From contig NZ_QWEH01000003.1 in the NCBI RefSeq assembly GCF_003515705.1, positions 1 through 64,000 of the forward strand: 64,000 bases of DNA, given 5' to 3'. The position numbers were made by a program, and so were the translations under genes. The number at the start of each line of letters is the position of its first letter. Position 1 is the first letter of the stretch. This stretch comes from Oceanobacillus profundus. Lineage in GTDB: Bacteria; Bacillota; Bacilli; Bacillales; Amphibacillaceae. Below are positions 42,447 to 50,468 of the stretch, piece by piece. The notes below the pieces were generated by a model. That model was not told the origin of the DNA, made no database searches, and worked only from the letters and a program-made list of their open reading frames with translations.

Positions 42447-42692
42447 TTAGATAGCTGATTTATTGTTTGTTTCCAGACTTTTTATAACGGATTCCGTTAG
42501 TTTATTATCAAAAAAAACAGCCGGGTTTACATTTAATGTTTTCGCTATAACTTTTAGGCGTTCTACGTCTAATCTTGTTTTACCAGAGGTTATATGAATG
42601 TAACCTTGTAAAGATAAATTTAATTTATTTGCTAAGTGCGTTTTAGTAACGCCTTTTGACATTCTTATTTTTTCTACATTTTCGTGTATCAT
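42447..42692 (-). CDS. Cro-like XRE regulator
   Basis: An 81-residue helix-turn-helix protein (I-R-M-S-K-G-V-T-K-T-H-L-A-N-K-L-N-L-S), the first gene of the leftward early operon, divergent from the repressor. It should repress the lysogenic promoter and its own, through the TAAC-N7-GTTA sites between the genes. GGAGGTGAG precedes the ATG. Confidence 0.85.
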   Translation of the reverse strand: MIHENVEKIRMSKGVTKTHLANKLNLSLQGYIHITSGKTRLDVERLKVIAKTLNVNPAVFFDNKLTESVIKSLETNNKSAI

Positions 42693-42710
42693 TTTTCTCT
42701 CACCTCCAAC

Positions 42711-42759
42711 TAACGTTTTCCGTTAATTTAATAATACTAACGGATTCGGTTATTGTCAA
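42711..42759 (-). promoter_or_regulatory. Early promoter with two repressor operators
   Basis: On the minus strand TTGACA (42754-42759), 17 bases, TATTAT (42731-42736) is near-consensus. Operator TAACGGATTCGGTTA (42738-42752) fills the spacer and TAACGTTTTCCGTTA (42711-42725) lies between promoter and ribosome binding site. Both fit TAAC-N7-GTTA. Confidence 0.85.
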
Positions 42760-42805
42760 CAGTTATTTTAAACTTTTTCTCAAATACCGTTAGTTATATA
42801 ACATA

Positions 42806-42835
42806 TTGCGTTACTTTTGGTAATATGTATGTAAT
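42806..42835 (+). promoter_or_regulatory. Repressor promoter with operator-like site
   Basis: TTGCGT (42806-42811), 18 bases, TGTAAT (42830-42835). TTACTTTTGGTAA (42811-42823) in the spacer is a palindrome related to the early operators; a GTTAGTTA half-site pair lies at about 42789-42796. Autoregulation is expected. Confidence 0.55.
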
Positions 42836-42868
42836 GATGATCGATAGAATTGAACAGGGGGAACACCC

Positions 42869-43294
42869 ATGAATACTGGGGATAGAATAAAAAAATTAAG
42901 AAAAGAAATGCGTTTAACACAAGTAGAATTAGGAAGTAAAATTAATTCATCCGCCCAAGTAATTTCTAATTGGGAAAGAGGATATACCTCATTAAGTCAT
43001 GATGACGTAGTAAGGTTAGCTAAAGCTCTAAATACAAAAACTGATTATTTACTTGGTTACAGTGAAGAATCTGGATTAACAGAGAAAGACGAAAAAGATA
43101 TAGCTAAACGAATGAAAAAAATAAAAAAAGATTTAATAGAAGGCAATGCTGATGGTGAAGGTTTGAACTTCATGGGAGAGCCAATGAGTGAAGAAGCTAT
43201 TGAGTCCTTACTGGAAGCTTTAGAACATGCTGAACGTATAGCTACTTTAGCAAACAAAAAATATACCCCAAAAAAATTTAGAGATAAAGAATAA
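42869..43294 (+). CDS. Lysogenic repressor (XRE family, ImmR-like)
   Basis: A 141-residue protein with an N-terminal helix-turn-helix (I-K-K-L-R-K-E-M-R-L-T-Q-V-E-L-G-S-K-I, residues 7-60) and a charged helical C-terminus, but no LexA/CI-type self-cleavage domain. The next gene is an ImmA-type protease, so inactivation is probably by ImmA cleavage as in ICEBs1 and phi105. GGGGG precedes the ATG. Confidence 0.9.
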   Translation: MNTGDRIKKLRKEMRLTQVELGSKINSSAQVISNWERGYTSLSHDDVVRLAKALNTKTDYLLGYSEESGLTEKDEKDIAKRMKKIKKDLIEGNADGEGLNFMGEPMSEEAIESLLEALEHAERIATLANKKYTPKKFRDKE

Positions 43295-43311
43295 TTCTGA
43301 GGGGGCATTTT

Positions 43312-43743
43312 ATGTGGATTAAAGAAATCGTTGAAAACCTTGTAGAAAAATACGGAACCAATGATCCGTATGAAATTGCATCAGCAAAGAAAATATTTGT
43401 ATTCGAAAAAAATATGCACGAAGAAATATTAGGATTTTATAAATATATAAGAAGAAATCAATTTATTTTTTTAAATTCTAACTTGAATGAGAGAGAAAAG
43501 ATATTTACTTTAGCCCACGAGTTAGGACATTCAGAAGTTCATCCAAGAATTAACGCCCCTTCTCTTAAAAGAAAAACTCTTTTTTCTATTGATAAGATAG
43601 AAAATGAAGCTAATAGATTCGCAGTTGAACTTCTTCTTCCAGATAAATTGATTTACGAACATCTGGATGACAGATTGACATTGCACGAGATTGCCGAAAT
43701 ATATTGTGTACCTAAAGAAGTCAGTCATTTAAAAAAATTTTAA
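43312..43743 (+). CDS. ImmA/IrrE-type metalloprotease
   Basis: A 143-residue zinc protease with the H-E-L-G-H motif at residues 69-73 and a following E-x-E-A-N-R-F-A-V-E-L-L-L-P signature near 103-116, diagnostic of ImmA/IrrE. It should cut the neighbouring repressor in response to DNA damage or signalling and so release the prophage. It follows the repressor by 17 bases. Confidence 0.92.
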   Translation: MWIKEIVENLVEKYGTNDPYEIASAKKIFVFEKNMHEEILGFYKYIRRNQFIFLNSNLNEREKIFTLAHELGHSEVHPRINAPSLKRKTLFSIDKIENEANRFAVELLLPDKLIYEHLDDRLTLHEIAEIYCVPKEVSHLKKF

Positions 43744-43815
43744 CATTTATATGGGTACATTGATTCAAGAACAAATATTCTTTTATATATTTAAGAAAGG
43801 TGATGGTGATTTAAA

Positions 43816-44520
43816 TTGAAAAGACATCTATTTTTTGTATTTATAACTTTAATATTATTTATGGCAGCTTGCAATGAGAGCGATCCCCCCCCTGTTGAAG
43901 AAACTGAGGATAATAGAAGTTCTGCTGAGAAACAAGCTGAATGGATGGAAGAGCAAGAAAGTGAACAAGAACCTGAAGAAATAGAAGATGACTTTTGGGA
44001 ATTCGAAACGGATGTTGGTAAATTTTATATGCTTGGTATGTACCTAAATGATGGGATTAATGAAGAAACCGGAATGTATGAAGTAGACTTTGACGGTTTT
44101 AAGGTTGATCTGTCTGTTGCACTGGTGGACATCGATGTAAATGAAGAATATCAATATATGTATGATGGACAAGAAAACATCAAAGCCATTCAGATAACAA
44201 CAGATGTTGAGAATACTAATGACTTTGATGTTGATTACAATGGTAATATAACAGTGGTTACTAGTGATGGCGAGCAATTAAATAGTGACTCCGGTATCAT
44301 GTCTGAGAATCCTGCTGTACAAACGTATTACGGAAAAGTAAAAGAAATAGGTGCATTTACCATTGTTATGGGAAGCCACGATTCTTTGCCTGAAAGAATC
44401 GAATTAATAATGGATGGGCCATACATAGTGGAAGATGGTGCTGTCGATCCGGTGAATGGACAATTAGGAGAAGAACAGCGAATAGAATTCGACTTTATTT
44501 CTAAGGACGAAATAGAGTAA
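43816..44520 (+). CDS. Prophage lipoprotein
   Basis: A 234-residue exported protein. The signal peptide (1-18) ends in a lipobox F-M-A-A-C with Cys19 the lipidation site; an acidic, disordered linker (about 22-62) leads to a beta-rich domain resembling DUF4352-type extracellular domains. It starts at TTG after AAAGGTGAT. Lipoproteins at this place in the lysogeny block of Gram-positive phages (for example Ltp of TP-J34) block DNA entry of related phages, so superinfection exclusion is the leading idea. It is not proven here. Confidence 0.75.
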   Translation: MKRHLFFVFITLILFMAACNESDPPPVEETEDNRSSAEKQAEWMEEQESEQEPEEIEDDFWEFETDVGKFYMLGMYLNDGINEETGMYEVDFDGFKVDLSVALVDIDVNEEYQYMYDGQENIKAIQITTDVENTNDFDVDYNGNITVVTSDGEQLNSDSGIMSENPAVQTYYGKVKEIGAFTIVMGSHDSLPERIELIMDGPYIVEDGAVDPVNGQLGEEQRIEFDFISKDEIE

Positions 44521-44584
44521 AAGTTATTGGATGAGCTAAAGGGATATTTCTATATAAAAATAAAGAGACAAAGGAGCGACATAT

Positions 44585-45295
44585 ATGATTGCCATTTCGA
44601 TTTTAGGTGTTTTTGCTATTATTTCCGCATTAATTTACCTTGTTTTTCACTTTATTAAAAAGTTAAAAGACAAAGAAAGAGTATTATCTAAGAAAATCTT
44701 CTATCCTTTCTTAATCGGCGGGTTTGTTCTAATAATTATTGGATCTGCGGAAATCGGAACCCAAGCAAGATTAAATGAAGCATTAGAAGATGTCGAAGTT
44801 CTAACAACTGAAAACAAATCTTTAGAATCAGAGAAAGATGAACTAGAAACAGCGTTATTGGAATTAGAAACTGAACACGAGGAAGATGTTTCAGGACTTG
44901 AAGATGAGGTTAAGAAATTATCGTCTGAAAATGATGATTACAAGAAACAAATCGCATCACTTGAAAGCCAAGATGCAGAAATTGAGGAGTTAGAGAAGAA
45001 AGTTAGTGAACTTACAGCAGAAAATAAAGAACTAGATAGCGAAGTGAGTAGTTTAGAATCGCAATTAGCAAGTGCTAAAGCTGCTCCCCCTACTTCAACA
45101 GCATCTGCATCAACAGGTGGTAGTTCAGGCTCTTCTGGGTCATCTAGTTCGAGTGGTTCTACAACAGCAAGTACAGATGTTTACTATAAAAACTGTACCG
45201 AAGCAAGAAATGCTGGCGCCGCACCTGTATATAAAGGTGACCCTGGTTACGCATCTCATTTGGATAGAGACGGTGACGGAGTAGGCTGCGAATAA
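44585..45295 (+). CDS. Membrane coiled-coil protein with Excalibur domain
   Basis: A 236-residue protein: transmembrane helices at about 2-22 and 38-55, an extended acidic coiled coil (about 60-160), a Ser/Thr/Gly-rich linker (about 163-195) and a C-terminal Excalibur calcium-binding domain (N-C-T-E-A-R-N-A-G ... D-R-D-G-D-G-V-G-C-E). The two cysteines and D-x-D-x-D-G loop are intact. AAGGAG lies seven to eight bases before ATG. It probably projects the domain outward from the lysogen membrane; the role is unknown. Confidence 0.85.
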   Translation: MIAISILGVFAIISALIYLVFHFIKKLKDKERVLSKKIFYPFLIGGFVLIIIGSAEIGTQARLNEALEDVEVLTTENKSLESEKDELETALLELETEHEEDVSGLEDEVKKLSSENDDYKKQIASLESQDAEIEELEKKVSELTAENKELDSEVSSLESQLASAKAAPPTSTASASTGGSSGSSGSSSSSGSTTASTDVYYKNCTEARNAGAAPVYKGDPGYASHLDRDGDGVGCE

Positions 45296-45374
45296 CAATA
45301 AAAGTGTAAATTAACTTGTATGCCCCCTCTTTAAGGGACGAACTAATGGATTGAAAATCTTTAAATACAAGTAG

Positions 45375-45584
45375 GTGATAAAAGTGAAGATAAGAAAACC
45401 AAGGTCCCCTATTTCAAAAGCGAAATCTAGTGTGAAAAGAAGTGTTAAAAAATCCGTTACACCAGGATACGGCAAAGGTGGAGCAACAGCTCTAAGCAAC
45501 CCGAAAAAATACATCAAGAAAAAAGCGACAGGACAACCTCTTACAAAAAAGAAGAAAAAAGGATTCTTTTCATTGTTTAAATAA
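45375..45584 (+). CDS. Small, strongly basic protein
   Basis: About 69 residues, over one quarter Lys/Arg, starting at GTG (45375) or at the GTG nine bases later, which has AGGTGAT upstream. The K-K-K-K-K-G-F-F-S-L-F-K end and Ser/Lys repeats suggest nucleic-acid or surface binding. No family is recognised. A 103-codon frame on the other strand has no binding site and is rejected. Confidence 0.5.
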   Translation: MIKVKIRKPRSPISKAKSSVKRSVKKSVTPGYGKGGATALSNPKKYIKKKATGQPLTKKKKKGFFSLFK

Positions 45585-45601
45585 GATAAATTAATTATAA
45601 C

Positions 45602-45623
45602 GGTGTACAAACGTCTGTACACC
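45602..45623 (+). terminator. Hairpin after the basic-protein gene
   Basis: GGTGTACA and TGTACACC pair perfectly over a 6-base loop and are followed by CTCTCTT rather than a clean T-run. It is a probable weak terminator or an operator dyad before the integrase. Confidence 0.5.
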
Positions 45624-45642
45624 CTCTCTTACGCACTGAAAC

Positions 45643-45656
45643 AGAACGTATGTTCA
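45643..45656 (+). promoter_or_regulatory. LexA-type box upstream of the integrase
   Basis: AGAACGTATGTTCA contains GAAC-N4-GTTC, the core of the Bacillus LexA (DinR) operator. It lies 100 bases before the integrase start and would couple integrase to DNA damage. Confidence 0.65.
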
Positions 45657-45695
45657 GTTGTGTGGTAATTAACTCATTTAAGGAGGTGACAGTCA

Positions 45696-45707
45696 ATGAT
45701 GTTATGA
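45696..45707 (+). other. Three-codon minigene behind a perfect ribosome binding site
   Basis: AAGGAGGTGA (45680-45689) is followed six bases later by ATG-ATG-TTA-TGA. An ATG in the integrase frame begins one base after the TGA (45709). The strongest binding site of the region thus serves a frame of three codons, suggesting reinitiation or translational throttling of integrase. Confidence 0.5.
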
Positions 45708-45759
45708 AATGTATAAGAAAAAGTTGTATGCTGCCACTAACATAGAAAGGAAAGATTCA

Positions 45760-46908
45760 ATGATGAATGCAAATATCACCTATCGCAAACGTGGGAACGG
45801 GTGGGAATACCGCATCCGATACGTCGATGCGATTACTAAAAAAAGCAAAGAAAAATCAAAAATGGGATTTCGCACGAAACCAGAAGCGAAACTCGCTGCC
45901 GAAGATGTACAACGTAAATTACAAGATGGCTATGATCAAAGTTATATTATGTTAAAAGACTATCTAAAATTTTGGATTGAGGAATATAAAGTTGAAAACG
46001 TACGTAAGAACACACTATGGACCTTAATGGGAAGTATTGATAATCACATTAATCCATACTTCAAAAATATTGAATTAAAAGAGGTAACCCCTTCCCTCTA
46101 TCAATCTTTTTTAAACTACTTGTACAAAGATAAGAAACTTGCTAGAAATACAATATTAAAGGTACACAACGCAATTTATAGCGCTATGAAAAGAGCGAAA
46201 GTTAATAAACTTATAACTGATAATCCATGCCAGGATGCATTAATACCTGGAAAAGAAAATAATAAGGATATAAAATATATTGATTCTGATCAGGTGGATG
46301 CTTTTTTGTCTAACGCCTATCAGTATGGATATATTTACTGGATATTTTTCAAGTTACTTATTGAAACCGGCATGCGTAAAGGGGAAGCTGCTGCTTTGCA
46401 GTGGACGGACATTGATTTTAAAAATGGTACTATCAATATAAATAAAAGCCTTGACTTTCAACCTAGAAATAAAGATGAAATGTTTGGAGATACAAAAACC
46501 ATAAGCTCAGAACGCATAATTACCATTAGAAAATCTGTTGTCGAAGAGTTGCGGTTTCATTTAAACTGGCAAAATCAAAACAAAAAACAGGTCAATGACC
46601 TATATCATCACGACCTGAATCTTGTATTATGTAGGCAAGACGGAAACTTTATGCCAAAGTCTAGTTTATTTAACGCCTTTTCTCGTATCTTGAAACTAGC
46701 AAACATAAACCCTTTACCTATTCATTCTTTACGTCACACGCACGCAGTTTTAATGTTGGAAGCTGGGGCAGATATGAAGTATTTACAAGAACGCCTTGGT
46801 CACGGGAGCTATCAAATAACCGCTGACGTATATTCTCACGTATCTCAAAAAATGGAGAAAAGCAACACAATCCAATATGATGATTACATGAATAAAATAC
46901 TGAAATGA
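45760..46908 (+). CDS. int: Tyrosine site-specific integrase
   Basis: About 383 residues from the ATG at 45760, with AAAGGAAA six bases upstream; an in-frame ATG at 45709 is possible by reinitiation after the minigene. Order: N-terminal arm-binding domain (Y-R-K-R-G-N-G-W-E-Y-R-I, 5-50), SAM-like core-binding domain (about 55-150), and catalytic domain with Arg in E-T-G-M-R-K-G-E, H-S-L-R-H-T-H, G-H-G-S and the nucleophile Tyr in A-D-V-Y-S-H-V. It integrates and, with an excisionase, excises the prophage. Confidence 0.95.
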   Translation: MMNANITYRKRGNGWEYRIRYVDAITKKSKEKSKMGFRTKPEAKLAAEDVQRKLQDGYDQSYIMLKDYLKFWIEEYKVENVRKNTLWTLMGSIDNHINPYFKNIELKEVTPSLYQSFLNYLYKDKKLARNTILKVHNAIYSAMKRAKVNKLITDNPCQDALIPGKENNKDIKYIDSDQVDAFLSNAYQYGYIYWIFFKLLIETGMRKGEAAALQWTDIDFKNGTININKSLDFQPRNKDEMFGDTKTISSERIITIRKSVVEELRFHLNWQNQNKKQVNDLYHHDLNLVLCRQDGNFMPKSSLFNAFSRILKLANINPLPIHSLRHTHAVLMLEAGADMKYLQERLGHGSYQITADVYSHVSQKMEKSNTIQYDDYMNKILK

Positions 46909-46914
46909 AAAGTT

Positions 46915-46986
46915 TTGGGGCATATCTGGGGCACAGGTGTTTTCAGTTCTCTATTTATGATCCGTGCCCCAAGCGTAAACCCCAAG
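46915..46986 (+). other. Nested inverted repeat after the integrase, attachment-region candidate
   Basis: TTGGGG (46915-46920) and GGGGCAC (46928-46934) are mirrored by GTGCCCC (46964-46970) and CCCCAA (46980-46985), a two-step dyad. Such G-run dyads often follow the integrase gene next to the attachment site in Gram-positive prophages. The crossover core itself was not found. Bases 46987-47097 carry another inverted pair (ATTTGGTGA / TCACCAAAT) and no gene. Confidence 0.5.
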
Positions 46987-47097
46987 AATTTTTACTTTTT
47001 CTCAACCGATAATTTGGTGATTATTTCGTGGGTACATGCCAAATATCAAGCATTGAACTTCACTAAATATTTAACCGCACTCACCAAATAAACACGC

Positions 47098-48435
47098 TTA
47101 ATAATTTGTTAGATACTGCTCTCTCTCCCATGGGTGAACAGTTGTTCTGAACATATCCCATTCAATTTCCTTCGCTTCAATAAAGTGTTCAAATAAATGC
47201 TCACCTAGTGCTTCAACAAGTACTTCATCTTTCTTAAGTTCAGTTAGTGCATCCATTAACGTAGCAGGTAAATCTTTAATACCATTTGCTTCGCGTTCTG
47301 CTTTATCCATTACATAGATGTTACGATCAATCGAAACTGGCGGCTCCATTTTATTTTCCACTCCATCTAAGCCAGCAGCTAACAATACAGAAAGTGCCAG
47401 ATATGGGTTTGCGGCTGGATCTACACTGCGAACCTCAATACGAGTGCTTAACCCTCTAGATGTTGGAATTCGAATTAATGGACTACGGTTTGATCCAGAC
47501 CAAGCAACATAACAAGGTGCTTCGTATCCAGGAACTAATCGCTTATAGGAATTTACTGTTGGATTTGTAACAGCTGTAAAATGCGTTGCATGTTCTAATA
47601 TTCCAGCAAGGAATTGAAATGCAGTTTTACTTAATTCCATATCACCACTTTTATCAAAAAAGGCATTCTCTTTACCGGAAAACAATGACATATTCACATG
47701 CATTCCAGAGCCATTTACTCCGAATAATGGTTTTGGCATAAAAGTTGCATGCAGATTATGCTTTCTTGCAATTGTTTTAACAACTAATTTAAAAGTTTGA
47801 ATATCATCTGCATGCTTGATCGCATCAGAGTATTTAAAGTCAATTTCATGTTGCCCTGGAGCTACCTCATGGTGAGAAGCTTCAATCTCAAAGCCCATTT
47901 CTTCCAACTCCAAAACGATATCCCGACGGCAATTTTCCCCTAAATCTGTTGGTGCTAAGTCAAAATATCCACCATGATCATTTAATTCAAGTGTTGGCTC
48001 ACCATTTTCATCCAGTTTGAACAAAAAGAATTCAGGTTCAGTCCCAATATTAAATGCAGTGAATCCTAACTCTTCCATTTTCTTTAGGTTACGCTTCAAG
48101 TTGTATCTCGGACATCCAGAAAACGGTGTTCCATCAGGATTATAAATATCACAAATAAAACGAGCTACCTTTCCTTTTTCTGAAGTCCATGGGAACACTA
48201 CAAACGTATCCAAGTCTGGATGTAATTGCATATCCGATTCTTCAATACGAACAAAGCCTTCAATCGATGAACCATCAAACATCATTTTATTATCCAAAGC
48301 TTTATCTAGTTGACTTAGCGGGATTTCGACGTTTTTGATAGTTCCAAGCATATCCGTAAATTGCAAACGGATAAACTTAACGTTTTCCTCTTTAATTTGC
48401 TTCTTGATTGATTCCTTTGTAAATCTCTCTCCCAT
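47098..48435 (-). CDS. glnA: Glutamine synthetase, type I
   Basis: A 445-residue enzyme that makes glutamine from glutamate, ammonia and ATP, and in Bacillus also controls TnrA and GlnR activity. Visible features: F-D-G-S-S-I-E-G-F near 53-61, the metal- and substrate-binding [11 protein letters not shown], the ATP site [17 protein letters not shown], and [14 protein letters not shown]. The length is that of the Gram-positive GSI-alpha class. It is cotranscribed with glnR. The prophage lies just beyond its stop and no clear terminator separates the two. Confidence 0.98.
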   Translation of the reverse strand: MGERFTKESIKKQIKEENVKFIRLQFTDMLGTIKNVEIPLSQLDKALDNKMMFDGSSIEGFVRIEESDMQLHPDLDTFVVFPWTSEKGKVARFICDIYNPDGTPFSGCPRYNLKRNLKKMEELGFTAFNIGTEPEFFLFKLDENGEPTLELNDHGGYFDLAPTDLGENCRRDIVLELEEMGFEIEASHHEVAPGQHEIDFKYSDAIKHADDIQTFKLVVKTIARKHNLHATFMPKPLFGVNGSGMHVNMSLFSGKENAFFDKSGDMELSKTAFQFLAGILEHATHFTAVTNPTVNSYKRLVPGYEAPCYVAWSGSNRSPLIRIPTSRGLSTRIEVRSVDPAANPYLALSVLLAAGLDGVENKMEPPVSIDRNIYVMDKAEREANGIKDLPATLMDALTELKKDEVLVEALGEHLFEHFIEAKEIEWDMFRTTVHPWEREQYLTNY

Positions 48436-48475
48436 ACTTGCTTCTCCTCCTAAAAATATATTATAAATATGCTGC

Positions 48476-48656
48476 GGGAAGCTCCTGAAAAACGTCGTTA
48501 AATATCATTGCTTCCCTCACATACTTAACACCTTTTTCATTAGATGCTTGGTATTCGTAAAGGCTATTCTTAGAAACTAATTCATCAAATTCTAAGAAAA
48601 CCCAACACTTCTTGAGAACAACTGTACAGTTAGGAAATTTTAAGCTTACCTAACTG
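48476..48656 (-). other. Three hairpins in the glnR-glnA gap
   Basis: GGGAAGC/GCTTCCC (48476-48482, 48510-48516), TTCTTAGAA/TTCTAAGAA (48567-48575, 48590-48598) and CAGTTAGG/CCTAACTG (48627-48634, 48649-48656) are each perfect. The last overlaps the glnR stop. None is followed by a T-run on the minus strand. They may affect processing or relative translation of the two genes. Confidence 0.5.
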
Positions 48657-49036
48657 CGAAAAAATCTTGAAAGTTCGCCTTGTCGCAAGCTTGTTCTTCC
48701 CAGTCTACCAGCTTCACTTAACTCATGTTTTAAAATTTTTCGAAGTTCTTTATCAGATATATCCGATTTCTGCTCAACCTTCTCCTCAACGATTACTTCC
48801 CCCTTAAGCAAAAGCTTTATCCCGGCTAGATTCAAGCCTTTATCTAAAAGGTCCTTAATTTCTAAAAGTTTGTCAACATCATTGAAGGAAAACAAACGTT
48901 GATTGCCCGAGGTTCGTTCCGGTGTGATTAATTCATTTTCTTCATAATATCTGATTTGTCTCGCTGTTAGTTCAGTTAGTTTCATAACTATACCAATTGA
49001 GAACAAGGGCATCGAACGACGATCTTGATCATTCAA
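48650..49036 (-). CDS. glnR: GlnR, MerR-family nitrogen repressor
   Basis: A 128-residue repressor of glnRA and other nitrogen genes. The MerR helix-turn-helix occupies residues about 13-50 ([16 protein letters not shown]) with a dimerisation helix next. The C-terminal tail (about 100-128), which in Bacillus is autoinhibitory and contacts glutamine synthetase, is present. Two operator boxes stand at its promoter. Confidence 0.96.
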   Translation of the reverse strand: MNDQDRRSMPLFSIGIVMKLTELTARQIRYYEENELITPERTSGNQRLFSFNDVDKLLEIKDLLDKGLNLAGIKLLLKGEVIVEEKVEQKSDISDKELRKILKHELSEAGRLGRTSLRQGELSRFFRS

Positions 49037-49065
49037 AAGATAACCCCCTAAGCTTTTATAACAAC

Positions 49066-49116
49066 ATTATAAATTATGTAAGATATCCTGTCAATTATAT
49101 GTCAGGAATCCTAACA
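49066..49116 (-). promoter_or_regulatory. glnRA promoter with two GlnR/TnrA boxes
   Basis: On the minus strand TTGACA (49089-49094), 17 bases, TATAAT (49066-49071). A perfect TGTNA-N7-TNACA box lies at 49100-49116, upstream of the -35, and a second with one mismatch at 49077-49093 covers the spacer and most of the -35. The tandem arrangement is that of B. subtilis glnRA. Confidence 0.9.
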
Positions 49117-49142
49117 TTGTTTTTCATAGAAACTCTTTATAG

Positions 49143-50456
49143 TCATTCTATTCCCTTTTTAACCGGTAAAAAACCTTTATCCAATAATGCTTTTACGGAT
49201 TCTTTTAAAGCGATTTTCACATGAGAATAGGTTAATCCTCCTTGAACAAATGCTGTAAAGGGCTCTCTTATTGGGCCATCTGCTGATAGTTCAATGCTTG
49301 CACCTTGAATAAATGTACCAGCGGCCATAATGACCTCATCCTCATATCCCGGCATTTCGCTAGGGTACGGTGTAACAAAGGAATTTACTGGAGAATATTG
49401 CTGGATGGCCTGACAAAAAGCTATCATTTGATCCGCTTCTTTAAAGGTTACCGATTGAATTAAGTCTGTTCGTTTCTCCTTATAACCTGGTGATGTTTGA
49501 AACCCGACCAACTCCAGAAAACGCGCGGTTAACACTGCTCCCTTTAACGCTTCTCCAACAATATGTGGTGCAAGGAAGAACCCTTGATACATTTCTTGAA
49601 GCATGTTCATCGTAGCACCGGTCTCTTTACCAAGTCCTGGAGCTGTTAAACGATTCCCGCATTGGTGTATTAAATCCGCTCTCCCAACAATATATCCACC
49701 AGCTCGTACAATTCCACCACCTGGATTTTTAATTAAAGAACCAGCCATAATGTCTGCCCCAACCTGAAGTGGTTCCTTATCTTCCACAAATTCACCATAG
49801 CAATTATCAACAAAAACAATAATGTCTTGATTGATTTCCTTTACAAAACGAACCATTTCACCAATTTGGTCAATTGTAAAAGATGGTCTTTCATCATATC
49901 CTTTCGAACGCTGGATACCAATAACCTTTGTTTTCTCATTGATTGCATGTTTTACCTTTCTATAATCAATTGAACCATCCGCCGTCAGTGAAACTTCATT
50001 ATAATTAATATGAAAATCCATTAAGGAGCCCGCATTATTTCCTCGTTTACCGATTACTTCTTCCAACGTATCATAAGGTTTTCCAGTTATATAGATTAAT
50101 TCATCATTCGGTCGCAACAACCCGAATAAAGCTGTGGAAATCGCATGTGTCCCGGAGACGATTTGCGGACGAACGAGTGCATCTTCTCCGCCAAAGACAT
50201 CCGCATAAACAGCTTCTATCCCCTCTCGCCCTAAATCATCATATCCATAACCAGTCGTCGAATTAAAATGACTATCGCTAATCCGATTTTTTATAAAAGC
50301 ATCGAGTACTTTCTTTTGATTCATTTCTACAATCTTATTAATTTCTTTAAATCGCTCTCCACAATTTTCTTCTGCTTGTGTTATCCAATTTTCTATCATC
50401 TGTTTTTGTTTCTCCTCTTCTAGCTGTTCATTTGTAAAAAGTAATGTCGAATACAT
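49143..50456 (-). CDS. ynbB: YnbB, PLP-dependent methionine gamma-lyase-like protein
   Basis: A 437-residue fold-type I PLP enzyme related to cystathionine/methionine gamma-lyases and often called aluminium resistance protein. Visible: G-T-H-A-I-S-T-A-L-F-G near residue 101, the D-N-C-Y-G-E-F cofactor-binding Asp near 217, and the PLP lysine in S-L-I-K-N-P-G-G-G. The substrate is not established. Gene order hflX-ynbB-glnR is as in B. subtilis. Confidence 0.93.
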   Translation of the reverse strand: MYSTLLFTNEQLEEEKQKQMIENWITQAEENCGERFKEINKIVEMNQKKVLDAFIKNRISDSHFNSTTGYGYDDLGREGIEAVYADVFGGEDALVRPQIVSGTHAISTALFGLLRPNDELIYITGKPYDTLEEVIGKRGNNAGSLMDFHINYNEVSLTADGSIDYRKVKHAINEKTKVIGIQRSKGYDERPSFTIDQIGEMVRFVKEINQDIIVFVDNCYGEFVEDKEPLQVGADIMAGSLIKNPGGGIVRAGGYIVGRADLIHQCGNRLTAPGLGKETGATMNMLQEMYQGFFLAPHIVGEALKGAVLTARFLELVGFQTSPGYKEKRTDLIQSVTFKEADQMIAFCQAIQQYSPVNSFVTPYPSEMPGYEDEVIMAAGTFIQGASIELSADGPIREPFTAFVQGGLTYSHVKIALKESVKALLDKGFLPVKKGIE

Positions 50457-50468
50457 TTAATTCATTTT

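Larger units (their letters stand above)
627..46986. mobile_element. Complete temperate siphovirus prophage
   Basis: A continuous phage gene order runs from the lysis amidase at the left to a tyrosine integrase at the right, with all lysogeny, replication, packaging, head, tail and lysis modules apparently intact. Chromosomal genes resume at glnA on the right. On the left, phage genes stop at the amidase; the YrhK-like gene beyond it may be host or cargo. Ends are approximate: comparing the intervals 1-640 and 46909-47100 gave no shared core longer than about 9 bases, so the left junction may lie outside the window. The single large tape measure and the Dit, chaperone and SPP1-type portal/gp7 genes indicate a long non-contractile tail. 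Confidence 0.93.

Noticed and set aside
45311-45622. 103-codon minus-strand frame
   Set aside because: It is opposite the basic-protein gene, lacks a binding site and has a poly-Phe run that is the antisense of the Lys run.
46987-47097. Shared 9-mer AATTTTTAC with the left end (about 111-119) as attachment core
   Set aside because: It is too short and AT-rich; such matches are expected by chance.
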